DNA from: Dehalococcoides mccartyi
GTDB taxonomy: Bacteria > Chloroflexota > Dehalococcoidia > GIF9 > DYGU01
Direction: 5' to 3'
NCBI GenBank assembly: GCA_020724525.1
Contig: DYGU01000008.1
Location: forward strand, 1 to 63,767
DNA length: 63,767 nucleotides
A program made the position numbers and the translations under genes. Below are positions 7,358 to 15,950 of this stretch, piece by piece. Positions within the stretch are counted from its first letter, which is position 1; each line of letters begins with the position of its first letter. The notes under the pieces were generated by a model that ran no database searches, was not told where the DNA came from, and saw only the letters and a list, made by a program, of their open reading frames with translations.

Positions 7358-10009
7358 ATGCCTGAAATACCCAAAGTTTATGAGCCTGGGAAAGTTGAGC
7401 AGAAGTGGTATGACTTCTGGCTCAAGCAGGGTTATTTCACACCAAAGATAGACCCCAGCAAGAAGCCTTTTGTCATCATTATGCCACCACCTAATGTTAC
7501 CGGTGAACTTCACTTAGGACATGCCCTTACCGCTACCTTAGAAGACATTATGATTCGGTGGCATCGGATGAAGGGCGAGCCGACCTTATGGCTTCCTGGC
7601 GTTGACCATGCCGGCATTGCCACCCAGGTAGTAGTAGAGCAACAGCTATCTCAGCAGGGATTAAATCGGCACCAACTGGGTAGGGAAAAATTCGTGGAGA
7701 AAGTCTGGGAATGGGTTAAAAAGTGCCGCCAGACCATTACCTATCAGCACCAGAGGTTGGGGGCTTCCTGCGATTGGACTCGGGAGCGGTTTACTCTTGA
7801 TGGAGGACCGAGTCGAGCCGTGGGCACCGCCTTTGTCCGCCTCTATAATAAAGGGCTTATCTACCGCGGTGAGCGAATTATTAACTGGTGTCCCCGTTGC
7901 CAGACAGCCCTCTCTGACTTAGAAGTAAAACATAAAGAAATAAAAGGACACCTTTACTACCTTCACTATCCCCTGGCTGATGGTGATGGTTTCGTCACTG
8001 TGGCTACCACTCGCCCCGAGACTTATCTTGGCGATACCGCTGTAGCCGTAAATCCACAAGATAAACGCTTCAAAGACCTGATAGGTAAGAGGGTAACCCT
8101 GCCTGTTATCAATCGGCTAATACCCATTATCGCTGATAGTGCTGTTGACCTGGCTTTTGGTGCTGGCGCTCTAAAAATAACCCCTGCCCATGACCCTATT
8201 GACTTTGAAGTCGCCGGGCGACACCAATTACCCCTGGTAAACATTTTCTATCCTGACGCTACTTTGAATGAAAATGCCGGTCCCTATAAAGGTCTCGACC
8301 GTTTTACCTGTCGTGACCAGGTATTAGCTGACTTCAAAAAAGCTGGGCTTCTGGAGAAAATTGAGCCTTACCTTCATTCTGTAGGACATTGCGACCGCTG
8401 TCAGACCCTGGTCGAGCCCATGGTCAGTCAGCAATGGTTTGTTAAAACAGCTCCTTTAGCTGAAGCAGCTATTAAAGCCATTACCCAGGGACACATTAAC
8501 ATAATTCCAGAGCACTTTACCAAAACTTACCTTAACTGGATGGATGATATCCGTGATTGGTGCATCAGTCGACAACTGTGGTGGGGACACCGCATTCCTG
8601 TCTGGTATTGTCAGAAATGTGGTGAGCTCACCGTCACTGTGAATGAACCTTCAACCTGTGCCCACTGTGGTTCAGCAGAAATTGTTCAAGACCCCGATGT
8701 CCTGGACACCTGGTTCAGCTCGGCTTTGTGGACTCATTCCACAATGGGCTGGCCCGAGCCTGCAGAAGACCTTAACTATTTCTATCCAACTTCGGTAATG
8801 GAGACCGGCTATGACATTCTTTTCTTCTGGGTAGCCCGGATGATTATGATGGGCTTGGAGGATACTGGCAAAATCCCCTTCCATACTGTTTACCTTCATG
8901 GTCTGGTGCGTGATGAGAAAGGGGAAAAGATGAGTAAGCTTCGGGGAAATGTCCTCAGTCCTACCGACCTTATTAATGAATACGGTACCGATGCCCTCCG
9001 TTTCGCCCTAACCACTGGTAGCTCCCCGGGAAACGATGTCAACTTGAGCCGATACAAGTTAGCCTCAGCTCGCAATTTTGCCAATAAGCTGTGGAATGCC
9101 TCCCGATTCGTCCTTGGCAGTCTTGAAGGAAATCCAGAAGCTGTTAAGCCTATTGCCGAGCCTTTACCTCTGGAAGACAGATGGATTTTAAGCCGGCTTA
9201 ATGGCTCAGTTGCCAGTGTCACCGAGTTAATGACCGGCTTCCAATTCGGAGAAGCCGAAAGACAGATCCATGACTTCTTCTGGGGAGAGTACTGCGATTG
9301 GTATATTGAAATTAGTAAACTCCGTCTCCACCCTTCCTCCCCACCACCATCACCGTTACCTGTGCTGAGGCATGTGATGGAGACCACATTGCGTCTCCTG
9401 CATCCCTTTATGCCTTTTATCACCGAGGAAATCTGGCAGCGCCTGAAACCTTATCCCCCAGGAGTTGGTCAGCAAGTTGAATCTATTGTTATTGCTCCCT
9501 ACCCAATAGCCGATGACAAAGCCCTTGACCCGGAAGCCGAGCAAGGGATGGAGACAGTAATCGAGATTATCCGCTCTATCCGGAATGTCCGAGCTGAGTC
9601 CAAGATAGAACCGGCAAAATGGGTTGAAGCCAGAGTTTATGCTGATAGCCTCCTGCTAGCCATCTCTTCCCAGTTCAAAGCTATCGAGACTTTAGCCCGA
9701 GCCCGCCCTTTGATTATCTTGAAGCGAGAGCGGAGGCAGGAGGAAGCTGAAAAGGCTTTGGTTCTGGTGTTGAAACACGCCGAGGTAGTTCTGCCCTGGG
9801 CAAGGATGATTGACCGACAGGTAGAGAAGGAGCGCCTTCAGAAAGAGATTAACGCAACTCAAGAGCAGATTGCTCGACTTGAAGCACGACTAAAAGACGC
9901 TGAATTTCTGTCTAAAGCCCCACCGTCAGTATTAGACAAAGAACGAAGCCGTCTTGAATCTCACAAAGACAAGTTAGCCAGATTAAAGCAAGAGCTGGCT
10001 CAACTGTAA
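7358..10009 (+). CDS. valS: Valyl-tRNA synthetase
   Basis: Class Ia aminoacyl-tRNA synthetase charging tRNA-Val. Shows PPPNVTGELHLGHAL (HIGH-type motif near residue 50), the CP1 editing domain with TTRPETYLGDTAVAV near residue 216, KMSKLRGN near 524, the anticodon-binding domain, and a C-terminal coiled-coil tRNA-binding arm (about 815-883). Length 883 aa is normal. AAGGGG lies upstream of ATG 7358. No T-box is visible upstream, and the gap to the broken HicB gene is only 31 bases. Confidence 0.98.
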   Translation: MPEIPKVYEPGKVEQKWYDFWLKQGYFTPKIDPSKKPFVIIMPPPNVTGELHLGHALTATLEDIMIRWHRMKGEPTLWLPGVDHAGIATQVVVEQQLSQQGLNRHQLGREKFVEKVWEWVKKCRQTITYQHQRLGASCDWTRERFTLDGGPSRAVGTAFVRLYNKGLIYRGERIINWCPRCQTALSDLEVKHKEIKGHLYYLHYPLADGDGFVTVATTRPETYLGDTAVAVNPQDKRFKDLIGKRVTLPVINRLIPIIADSAVDLAFGAGALKITPAHDPIDFEVAGRHQLPLVNIFYPDATLNENAGPYKGLDRFTCRDQVLADFKKAGLLEKIEPYLHSVGHCDRCQTLVEPMVSQQWFVKTAPLAEAAIKAITQGHINIIPEHFTKTYLNWMDDIRDWCISRQLWWGHRIPVWYCQKCGELTVTVNEPSTCAHCGSAEIVQDPDVLDTWFSSALWTHSTMGWPEPAEDLNYFYPTSVMETGYDILFFWVARMIMMGLEDTGKIPFHTVYLHGLVRDEKGEKMSKLRGNVLSPTDLINEYGTDALRFALTTGSSPGNDVNLSRYKLASARNFANKLWNASRFVLGSLEGNPEAVKPIAEPLPLEDRWILSRLNGSVASVTELMTGFQFGEAERQIHDFFWGEYCDWYIEISKLRLHPSSPPPSPLPVLRHVMETTLRLLHPFMPFITEEIWQRLKPYPPGVGQQVESIVIAPYPIADDKALDPEAEQGMETVIEIIRSIRNVRAESKIEPAKWVEARVYADSLLLAISSQFKAIETLARARPLIILKRERRQEEAEKALVLVLKHAEVVLPWARMIDRQVEKERLQKEINATQEQIARLEARLKDAEFLSKAPPSVLDKERSRLESHKDKLARLKQELAQL

Positions 10010-10033
10010 TGTATGGTGCAACAAAGCGTAAAG

Positions 10034-10080
10034 ACCCTCACCTACCCTCTCCCTTTAAGGGAGAGGAATAAGGTGAGGGT
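10034..10080. repeat. Long imperfect palindrome downstream of valS
   Basis: ACCCTCACC ... CTCTCCC-tttaa-GGGAGAG ... GGTGAGGGT forms a two-tier hairpin 24 bases after the valS stop. It is of the type of dispersed GTGAGGGT/CTCTCCC palindromes found in many genomes and may also help end valS transcription, though there is no T-tract. Confidence 0.6.
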
Positions 10081-10103
10081 AACAAAAGGAAAAGGCAGCT
10101 CGG

Positions 10104-10817
10104 CTAAATCTTTCCTGGAAACCGGCTTCTCTTCGTCCAGTGGCGGTGTAAATGGAGTAAGGCTTTCTTGGTATCACTGGCAACGCGAGCCTTTTCTGAA
10201 CTTTTCAGCCGATATTTGAACAGCCAGTAGGTAAACTCCTTCAGCTCAGTTAAAGTTATAGACTTACGCTGCCGGTATTTTTTCTCCTTTCTAAATTCCT
10301 GGAGGAGTGCCTCCTGGGTAGCCCCGTAGATACGCCGGTAGGCTTCATCCATCACTGTGGCATTTTCCGGTAAGCCTAAGGTCCGGCGTTCCTTGCGGAC
10401 ATCTTCCATAGCCGTCAGAATTAGGGCATCTTCAACTAAAACACCATAAAGATAATTGAGGTAAGCTCGGTATTTAGCTAAACCAATAAGTCCTTTAAAC
10501 TCCTCCCTGGTAAGCTCAATAGGAGGCTGGTCGAAGAAAAGGAGAGCCACTTTCTCTTCTTCTGGAATAAGACTATTTAGTTCTTCACATAGTCGCTCAG
10601 CTAAAAGTAGCCAATCAAAAGCTTCACCAGCAATAAGGTAAGAGTAATGACGCCCCCGGTAGTCTTCCTCAGTGCTTTTCCACCTCCCGATGGCTTCGAG
10701 CAACGCCAGATACCAGTGTTTCCCCTCGGCAATAGCCTGTTTTAGCTGTTGTATTGCTTTCCGGTCCTCCTCTTTCTGTGAGGAGACAAGCGCCATCTCT
10801 TTTTTTGTCTTAGCCAT
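10104..10817 (-). CDS. Conserved hypothetical protein, all-helical
   Basis: A 237-aa soluble protein with high charge and no signal peptide or membrane segment. Predicted largely helical: an N-terminal region rich in Lys/Gln/Glu, then a section with HYSYLIAGEAFDWLLLAERL and a basic C-terminus (KKALLHLHRHWTKRSR). I do not recognise the family. It starts at ATG 10817 and lies downstream of polX on the same strand with a 97-base gap containing a hairpin, so it may be the last gene of that transcription unit or be independent. Confidence 0.75.
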   Translation of the reverse strand: MAKTKKEMALVSSQKEEDRKAIQQLKQAIAEGKHWYLALLEAIGRWKSTEEDYRGRHYSYLIAGEAFDWLLLAERLCEELNSLIPEEEKVALLFFDQPPIELTREEFKGLIGLAKYRAYLNYLYGVLVEDALILTAMEDVRKERRTLGLPENATVMDEAYRRIYGATQEALLQEFRKEKKYRQRKSITLTELKEFTYWLFKYRLKSSEKARVASDTKKALLHLHRHWTKRSRFPGKI

Positions 10818-10862
10818 TTACCAGACTACCTATAAAGGCGCTTCGGCGAGGCTAAAACGCCC

Positions 10863-10883
10863 CACAAAATCGCAGATTTTGTG
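10863..10883. terminator. Perfect hairpin between polX and the downstream gene
   Basis: CACAAAATC-gca-GATTTTGTG is a perfect 9-bp stem with a 3-base loop, 32 bases beyond the polX stop. No clear U-tract follows on either strand, so a terminator role is only likely, not shown. Confidence 0.4.
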
Positions 10884-10914
10884 AGGGCCCCTTGAAGTTA
10901 TCAATAGCCCCTCA

Positions 10915-12633
10915 CTACCGGTGTAAAAAAGCCAATACTTCCTTTAGCGGTGGTGTATTCAATATATGTTCAGGTTCACACCAGCCCCGACGAGCTATCC
11001 CAACCCCAAACTTCATAAACGAGAGTTGGGCTCGGCTGTGGGCATCAGTCCCAAGAATGAGCTTCACTCCCAGTTCCCGAGCCCGGAAAATATGAATATC
11101 CTTCAAGTCCAGCCGCTCGGGCATAGCATTAATTTCCAGGGCTTTATTGTTCTTAATGGCAGCACGGAAAACAGCTTCCAGGTCTATAGCTACCGGCTCT
11201 CTTTCCCCGAGGAGACGACAGGTAGGGTGGGCAATGACATCCACATGGGGATTCTCAATAGCCCCCAGGACTCGCCGGGTCATTTGCTCCTCACTCTGGC
11301 TCATCGCTGAATGCACCGCAGCAATAACAATATCCAGCTCGGCTAAAAGTTCCTCAGGTAAATCAATCTTGCCATCAGCCCTAATATCCACCTCTATGCC
11401 GGTAAGGAGATGGACACCTTCAGGGTGCTCATTCAACTTTCTAATCTCGGCTATTTGCTGCCGCAGCCTTTCCTCATTAAGTCCCCGGGCAATACCCAGG
11501 CCTATGGAATGGTCAGTAATAGCTAAATATTCGTAACCCATTACCTTAGCTGCTGTCGCCAGCTCAGCTATAGAATCATGCCCATCACTCCAGTCACTAT
11601 GGACATGCAGGTCTCCTCTTATATCTGACATCTGTATCAGTCGGGGTAAAGCCCCTTGTTCGGCTATCTCTATTTCGCCCCGGGCTTCTCTGAGTTCTGG
11701 GGAAATATATTGAAGCCCAAGCCGATGGTAAAAGTCCTCTTCATTATCAAATTTTTCCAACTTCTCCGTAGTTCGGTCAGTGATGCCATACTCACTCAGC
11801 TTCAGCCCCTGCTTCATCCCCTTTTCCCTTAAACAGATATTATGCTCCTTACTCCCGGTAAAATACTGGAGCAGGGAACCAAAGGAATCATGCTCCACCA
11901 GCCTTAAGTCCACTTGAAGCCCACCGGGGACAATGACACTGGCTTTAGTCGGACCTTGAGCCAGCACCTCTCGTATTTGAGGCAGTTGAGTAAAGACCTG
12001 AATTACTTCATCCGGGTTATCGGCTGTGCCCATAAGGTCAATATCACCTACCGTTTCCCGGAAGCGGCGCAAGCTGCCGGCAGCAATAAGGTTCTTTACC
12101 CCAGGTATAGGTCGCAGAGCCTCCAGGATTTCTTCCACCATCGGCAAAGCTTCGCCAATGGGTATACGCTGGTCCTTGCGTCTCAAGGCTTGAATCTGGT
12201 GCCGGATGTTCTCAGCTGTCTTATCACCGAGACGGAAAAGTTTAGCTACCTTACCTTCCTGAATCGCCTTTTCCAGCTCATCCACCGTTTTAATCCCGAG
12301 TTCCGAAGTCAACCTCATAGCTGTTTTAGGGCCAACGCCGGGGATATCCAGAAGAGTGCTTATTCCTTCTGGAAATTCAGCTCTTAACTTCTCATAATAT
12401 TCTAACTTTGCCGTGGTCATCAGTTCGGTAATCTTCTTGGCTATGGCTTCCCCCACCCCGGGGATTTTTTGCAAATCCTCCCCTTCCTCCAGCATAATCT
12501 CAATTTCCTTAGGCAGGTGCTCAATAGCCCGAGCCGCCCTTTGATAAGCTCTAATCTTAAACGGGTTCTCTCCTTTAAGTTCTAAGAGGTCAGCAATATC
12601 CTGAAATACCTTAGCAACAGCCGTGTTTTTCAT
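10915..12633 (-). CDS. polX: DNA polymerase/3'-5' exonuclease PolX
   Basis: Family X repair polymerase fused to a PHP exonuclease, acting in gap filling during base excision repair. From the N-terminus: helix-hairpin-helix segments (IPGVGEAIAKKI and IPGVGPKTAMRL, about residues 58-110), the nucleotidyl transferase motif GSLRR...GDIDLM near 187-200, then the PHP domain from DLHVHSDWSDGHDS near 340 with AITDHS, AAVHSA, IAHPTCR and GTDAHS metal ligands. Length 572 aa is typical. Its ATG overlaps the stop of the HEPN gene (ATGA), so it is translated with the toxin-antitoxin pair, which is unusual company. Confidence 0.96.
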   Translation of the reverse strand: MKNTAVAKVFQDIADLLELKGENPFKIRAYQRAARAIEHLPKEIEIMLEEGEDLQKIPGVGEAIAKKITELMTTAKLEYYEKLRAEFPEGISTLLDIPGVGPKTAMRLTSELGIKTVDELEKAIQEGKVAKLFRLGDKTAENIRHQIQALRRKDQRIPIGEALPMVEEILEALRPIPGVKNLIAAGSLRRFRETVGDIDLMGTADNPDEVIQVFTQLPQIREVLAQGPTKASVIVPGGLQVDLRLVEHDSFGSLLQYFTGSKEHNICLREKGMKQGLKLSEYGITDRTTEKLEKFDNEEDFYHRLGLQYISPELREARGEIEIAEQGALPRLIQMSDIRGDLHVHSDWSDGHDSIAELATAAKVMGYEYLAITDHSIGLGIARGLNEERLRQQIAEIRKLNEHPEGVHLLTGIEVDIRADGKIDLPEELLAELDIVIAAVHSAMSQSEEQMTRRVLGAIENPHVDVIAHPTCRLLGEREPVAIDLEAVFRAAIKNNKALEINAMPERLDLKDIHIFRARELGVKLILGTDAHSRAQLSFMKFGVGIARRGWCEPEHILNTPPLKEVLAFLHR

Positions 12634-13055
12634 TTCTTTAACCTTTTTCCCATCTCAGTTATAAAATCTTTTGCCATCTGAAGCAATTGTTTTGCTTCTT
12701 CTTTACTGACCAACCCCACTTCATTGTATATCGTTCGATGGCGTTTCCTTCTGGCACGATCAAAGTAAGTAATCATATCTTTATAGGGTTGTTCAATTGT
12801 GGCTTCCATAAACTCAAAGACTGCCTTGTGCGCTTCGGTGCTCGTTGGACGATATCCTAAGGAAAACATATAGGCTCGGCAAGCCTGAAAGATAGCGTTA
12901 TAGCCAATAGAAAAACACCAATCTAAATCATCTTGAAAAATCTTTTCAGCTACGGATAAATCGCGCTCGGCAATTTCCAGGGATTTCTTAATTTCATCTT
13001 GAGTAGCCTTAAAGCGATGTATTTTTCCTTGTTCCAAAAGCCTGTCAATCGACAT
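12630..13055 (-). CDS. HEPN-domain protein (probable toxin of MNT/HEPN pair)
   Basis: A 141-aa all-helical HEPN protein. It has the family RNase motif R-x5-H (RARRKRH) followed by RTIYNE, where in characterised MNT/HEPN systems a nearby tyrosine is AMPylated by the MNT partner to neutralise the RNase. The start overlaps the upstream nucleotidyltransferase gene by 11 bases, and the stop overlaps the polX start by 4. Known family members act as RNA-degrading toxins in defence or dormancy. Activity here is inferred from the motif. Confidence 0.85.
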   Translation of the reverse strand: MSIDRLLEQGKIHRFKATQDEIKKSLEIAERDLSVAEKIFQDDLDWCFSIGYNAIFQACRAYMFSLGYRPTSTEAHKAVFEFMEATIEQPYKDMITYFDRARRKRHRTIYNEVGLVSKEEAKQLLQMAKDFITEMGKRLKK

Positions 13056-13614
13056 TTAAGGTTCCTTTGATGAGGATTTTTTGCTCTTCAAGGATTCGTT
13101 TCAAGAATGGCTCGCTTTTTTTAATCCTCTCATCAAATTCCTGCCTTGTCATCAAAGTATAATTAATTTCTCGTCCTATCTCTTTTTCAATGTTAGATAT
13201 AGTTTTGTGAAAACTTCTTTCATCAATAGCTCCCACTGCGAGAAGGTCAATATCACTTTGCCTGCCTTCTTCATCTTTTGCCACTGAGCCATAAATGAAA
13301 GCAAAGTTAATGGAGTCAAATTCGTGAAGTTTGTCCTTTAAATAATCTCCGAGACCAATCGTGGCATAAACAATTTTTTTAAGTTCCAGATAAAAGGGAA
13401 ACCCCCTGTTAACTTCAAAGTACTTCAAATTCCCTTCTTTGCAAGATCTTACAAACCCCGCTTTCTCTAAATATCCCAGTTCTCTTCTTACGGCAGTGAT
13501 AGGTTCTTGGACAAGTTTCTCTATCTCCCGAACATAAAATCTCTTTTCGGGATGTAACACAAATAATTTTAACAGCTTCCGCTTAGTTTTTGAGGTTATG
13601 AAATATTCAAGCAT
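13045..13614 (-). CDS. Winged-helix plus MNT-type nucleotidyltransferase (probable antitoxin and repressor)
   Basis: The N-terminal part (about 1-80) is a winged helix-turn-helix (RKLLKLFVLHPEKRFYVREIEKLV). The C-terminal part is a minimal nucleotidyltransferase with GSVAKDEEGRQSDID, an exact G-S-x10-D-x-D motif. The partner downstream is a HEPN protein. I prefer ATG 13614 (MLEYFITSKTKRK, 189 aa) over GTG 13632, because the GTG lies inside a palindromic operator-like site. The fused DNA-binding domain suggests that this antitoxin represses its own promoter. Confidence 0.85.
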   Translation of the reverse strand: MLEYFITSKTKRKLLKLFVLHPEKRFYVREIEKLVQEPITAVRRELGYLEKAGFVRSCKEGNLKYFEVNRGFPFYLELKKIVYATIGLGDYLKDKLHEFDSINFAFIYGSVAKDEEGRQSDIDLLAVGAIDERSFHKTISNIEKEIGREINYTLMTRQEFDERIKKSEPFLKRILEEQKILIKGTLNVD

Positions 13615-13626
13615 TCCAATGTTATT

Positions 13627-13664
13627 GAGCACAATTTATGTTCAATTGTATACTATTTGTGCTC
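13627..13664. promoter_or_regulatory. Operator-like dyad upstream of HTH-MNT gene
   Basis: GAGCACAA (13627-13634) and TTGTGCTC (13657-13664) are perfect inverted arms. A central CAATTG (13643-13648) shares exactly the same centre of symmetry (13645.5). The site lies just upstream of the preferred ATG and could be bound by the winged-helix protein encoded there. On the minus strand TATACAAT within it could serve as a -10 element. Confidence 0.6.
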
Positions 13665-13684
13665 ACACATTAAAGCGGGAGATT

Positions 13685-13888
13685 TTACTTTCGGCCTCGT
13701 AGTTCGTAGGCTATACTTTGTGGTTCAGTAACATGTTCGGATGCGTCCAAAACTTCCACGGAAACAACCTTCCCATCAGCGCTATAATCAATAATTAGTC
13801 CTTCTCGAAGCTCATCACTTTCAGCGACAGGCTCATCTCTGAACAGAAAAATTAGCGTATCACTTTCTGGGTCATAAACCACCTTCAT
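13685..13888 (-). CDS. DUF2283-family small protein
   Basis: A 67-aa protein starting MKVVYDPESDTLIFLF, the signature of DUF2283 (two short repeats, beta-rich). Members often sit next to small antitoxin-like genes and are suspected components of toxin-antitoxin pairs, but no activity is established. I chose ATG 13888, which has GAGGT five bases upstream; the frame is open further to a GTG at 13909. It follows a frameshifted antitoxin-like gene by 7 bases. Confidence 0.8.
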   Translation of the reverse strand: MKVVYDPESDTLIFLFRDEPVAESDELREGLIIDYSADGKVVSVEVLDASEHVTEPQSIAYELRGRK

Positions 13889-13895
13889 ATCTACC

Positions 13896-14095
13896 TCATA
13901 AGAGACCACGAGCCTTCAGCCTCTCCTCTATTTCCTGTAAAGAACTCGTGGCTTCACTTCTCCTCTTAGCTAAGAGACTCAAATCTTCCAGATCCTCTAA
14001 AATTTCTCGATAAAACTCAATATCTAAGATTACCGCTTTTCTTCTACCCTTGGCATCCGATATAAATTTCTCTTTTTTGTTATTTGTTTTGCCAT
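13896..14095 (-). pseudogene. Antitoxin-like gene needing a -1 frameshift at A_AAA_AAG
   Basis: ATG 14095 starts MAKQITKK and the frame then closes after 21 codons. A -1 shift right after codon AAG (14074-14072) continues as EKFISDAKGRRKAVILDIEFY and SSLQEIEERLKARGLL to TGA 13898-13896, the full length and pattern of a short antitoxin-like protein of the kind with FISDxKGxRKAVxLxIxxY. No start codon exists in the second frame upstream. The junction is A_AAA_AAG, a textbook -1 slippery heptamer, but also a six-A run where one base loss is easy. About 67 aa if read through. Confidence 0.7.
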
Positions 14096-14116
14096 CTTTG
14101 CCCCCTTTACACCTCT

Positions 14117-14323
14117 CTACCTTTCAATATACTGCCTAATCCTATCCCTTATCCACTTCCAGTCAGGATTGCCATGATTAAAGAAGGACTTAAAATTGTC
14201 CTTCAGCCATTCATAATAATCATCCTCCACCAAATCTTCTTTCTTAATGCCCTTTGGAATTTTTATCTCCAACTCCTCAAATTCATAGTCAAGAAACTCC
14301 TCAATAACTGCTCTATCAAGCAT
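14117..14323 (-). CDS. Small hypothetical protein coupled to DNA methyltransferase
   Basis: A 68-aa acidic N-terminal half and basic aromatic C-terminal half (DYYEWLKDNFKSFF, WKWIRDRIRQYI). ATG 14323 overlaps the end of the methyltransferase gene by 8 bases and has an excellent AAAGGAGGT site within it. I do not recognise the family. Tight coupling to the restriction-modification genes suggests an accessory part of that system. Confidence 0.7.
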   Translation of the reverse strand: MLDRAVIEEFLDYEFEELEIKIPKGIKKEDLVEDDYYEWLKDNFKSFFNHGNPDWKWIRDRIRQYIER

Positions 14324-15227
14324 CTTTTACCTCCTTTGCATTGTATGAAATGCGTGGTTCCAGTAACCGGCTCACCCGTGCCAGCTTCTTTTTCGGTTTT
14401 CGAATTGGTTCTGTCACTTTAGGCATGAATTGCTCACTTACCTTTACTTTCTTCCCAGTCCTTCCCACAGGGAGAGGAAACTCTTGGAGTATCCGCGCTG
14501 TTTGTAGTCTTTGCTCCGCTATTTCACAATACTTTGGTGAGATATCAATATGAACGAAATGACGCCCCGTTTTATAAGCTACTACTGCCACGGTGCCTGT
14601 CCCGCCGAACATGTCTAAAACTACATTTCCTTTGTATGTATAAAACTTAATAAGGCGATAAATTAGCTCTTCCGGGAAAGGAGTTGGGTGTCCGCGTCTC
14701 TGAGATTCTGGAGGTATGTACCAAAAACCATCGGAAAATCTCATAAATTCATCGCTGGTTATGTCACCACTTTGGGGATCACCTTCCAATGTCCACGAGT
14801 CTTTAGAAAAGACCAATACGTATTCCCAAGAAGGTACAACATGGGGATTTGCCGGGCTTTTCCAGCTACCCCAAGCTGTGCGCCGCCGCATTGTCTGTTT
14901 ATACCAGACGATTTCTGTTCTAAAGATCATCCCAATGTCTCTTAATTGATTGGCAAAATCATGGTGGATGGGGCGGAAGTTCTTAATGCTTGTTGGAGCA
15001 ATATTTAACGCAAATCGCCCGCCTGATACTAATACCCGCTTTGTTTCAAGCCAAACCTTCTTCATCCAATCTAGATACTGCTCATAAGCTAAGTTGTCGT
15101 TGTGGACATCATAGTTAATGCCTAAGTTATAGGGGGGAGAAGTTATTGCCAAATGGACAGTATTGTCTGGGATCTCTCTCATAATTTCCAGACAGTCTCC
15201 ACAAAGAATGCGATCGAGTAATTCCAT
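14316..15227 (-). CDS. Type II DNA methyltransferase, beta class (probable N4-cytosine)
   Basis: Modifies host DNA to protect it from the adjacent endonuclease, using S-adenosylmethionine. The catalytic motif IV TSPPYN is near residue 30 and precedes the SAM-binding motif I FGGTGTVAVVA near residue 210, the order of the beta class. SPPY, instead of DPPY, is usual for N4-cytosine methylation. The region between contains the target-recognition part. Length 303 aa is normal. It lies 12 bases after the endonuclease gene and overlaps a small downstream gene. Confidence 0.92.
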   Translation of the reverse strand: MELLDRILCGDCLEIMREIPDNTVHLAITSPPYNLGINYDVHNDNLAYEQYLDWMKKVWLETKRVLVSGGRFALNIAPTSIKNFRPIHHDFANQLRDIGMIFRTEIVWYKQTMRRRTAWGSWKSPANPHVVPSWEYVLVFSKDSWTLEGDPQSGDITSDEFMRFSDGFWYIPPESQRRGHPTPFPEELIYRLIKFYTYKGNVVLDMFGGTGTVAVVAYKTGRHFVHIDISPKYCEIAEQRLQTARILQEFPLPVGRTGKKVKVSEQFMPKVTEPIRKPKKKLARVSRLLEPRISYNAKEVKDA

Positions 15228-15239
15228 TTGGTCTTACCT

Positions 15240-15950
15240 CTACTTCGGGATTTCGACTTTCCAATGTTGAAGGTCATCAATAAGGTCATCCAGTGGTCGG
15301 ACGCTATGGCAGTACCTTGTATGGTTAGGAATACTTGGGTCATCGAATACAGGAGTGTGTATGTCCAGCTTGAGGTTCTTCTCTTTTAGGATGATATCAC
15401 GACTCAGATTTGGGTCATCGACATCTTTATACTTTTTAATTAAATAAACTCTGTCACTAAAGCTTTCCAGAAGTCTCCTTGTTTCAGTTGACTCCTCACA
15501 GGAGCGCCCCAACTCACTGGCTTTTGGTTTGTATATGTCACGGTCTTCAGTAACAACTACGAAGGGAATATTGGAGCTCAAACGAACTAACAGTCCCCAA
15601 AAAGTTGCTTCAGTATGGCGTGCGTGGAAAGATACTTTACAGTTAATTATTGCTAATAACCTCCATAATTGCCCATCCAGCTCGGGTCTTATCAAAGCGA
15701 ACAAATCTAAGTCAGGATAGTCTTTAAGCTGACTCTGGTCACACCGGCGCTTGACAGGTATTCTTGTAAAGTCCATTATTTGACAAATATTAGAGCGGTT
15801 ATGGATTAACCTTCGCAAAGCAACTTCCCTTGCCCTTGTAGTTACGATACCGTTGCTAATAAGAAAGTGGTTGAGTATTTTTGCAACAATATATTCAAAA
15901 GTGGTTCCGCCAGCTGCTCTAAGTGACTGTGCAACCTGGTCTAGCATCAT
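15240..15950 (-). CDS. Type II restriction endonuclease, PD-(D/E)XK fold
   Basis: A 236-aa protein upstream of a DNA methyltransferase gene. Residues YPDLDLFAL ... INCKVSFHARHTEATFW match a PD...x-C-K-x-S...T-E restriction-nuclease core, similar to the arrangement in CCGG-recognising enzymes such as BsaWI. The similarity to that subgroup is from memory, and the recognition site is not predictable here. It would cleave unmodified invading DNA. It starts at ATG 15950 (or the next ATG) preceded by AGAGG. Transcription order is endonuclease, methyltransferase, small protein. Confidence 0.8.
   Translation of the reverse strand: MMLDQVAQSLRAAGGTTFEYIVAKILNHFLISNGIVTTRAREVALRRLIHNRSNICQIMDFTRIPVKRRCDQSQLKDYPDLDLFALIRPELDGQLWRLLAIINCKVSFHARHTEATFWGLLVRLSSNIPFVVVTEDRDIYKPKASELGRSCEESTETRRLLESFSDRVYLIKKYKDVDDPNLSRDIILKEKNLKLDIHTPVFDDPSIPNHTRYCHSVRPLDDLIDDLQHWKVEIPK

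Noticed and set aside
10013-10219. 68-codon frame after valS on the plus strand
   Set aside because: It runs through the palindromic repeat and antisense into the end of the 237-aa gene; no ribosome site and no family-like sequence.
11914-12387. 157-codon plus-strand frame inside polX
   Set aside because: Antisense shadow of a strongly supported polX gene.
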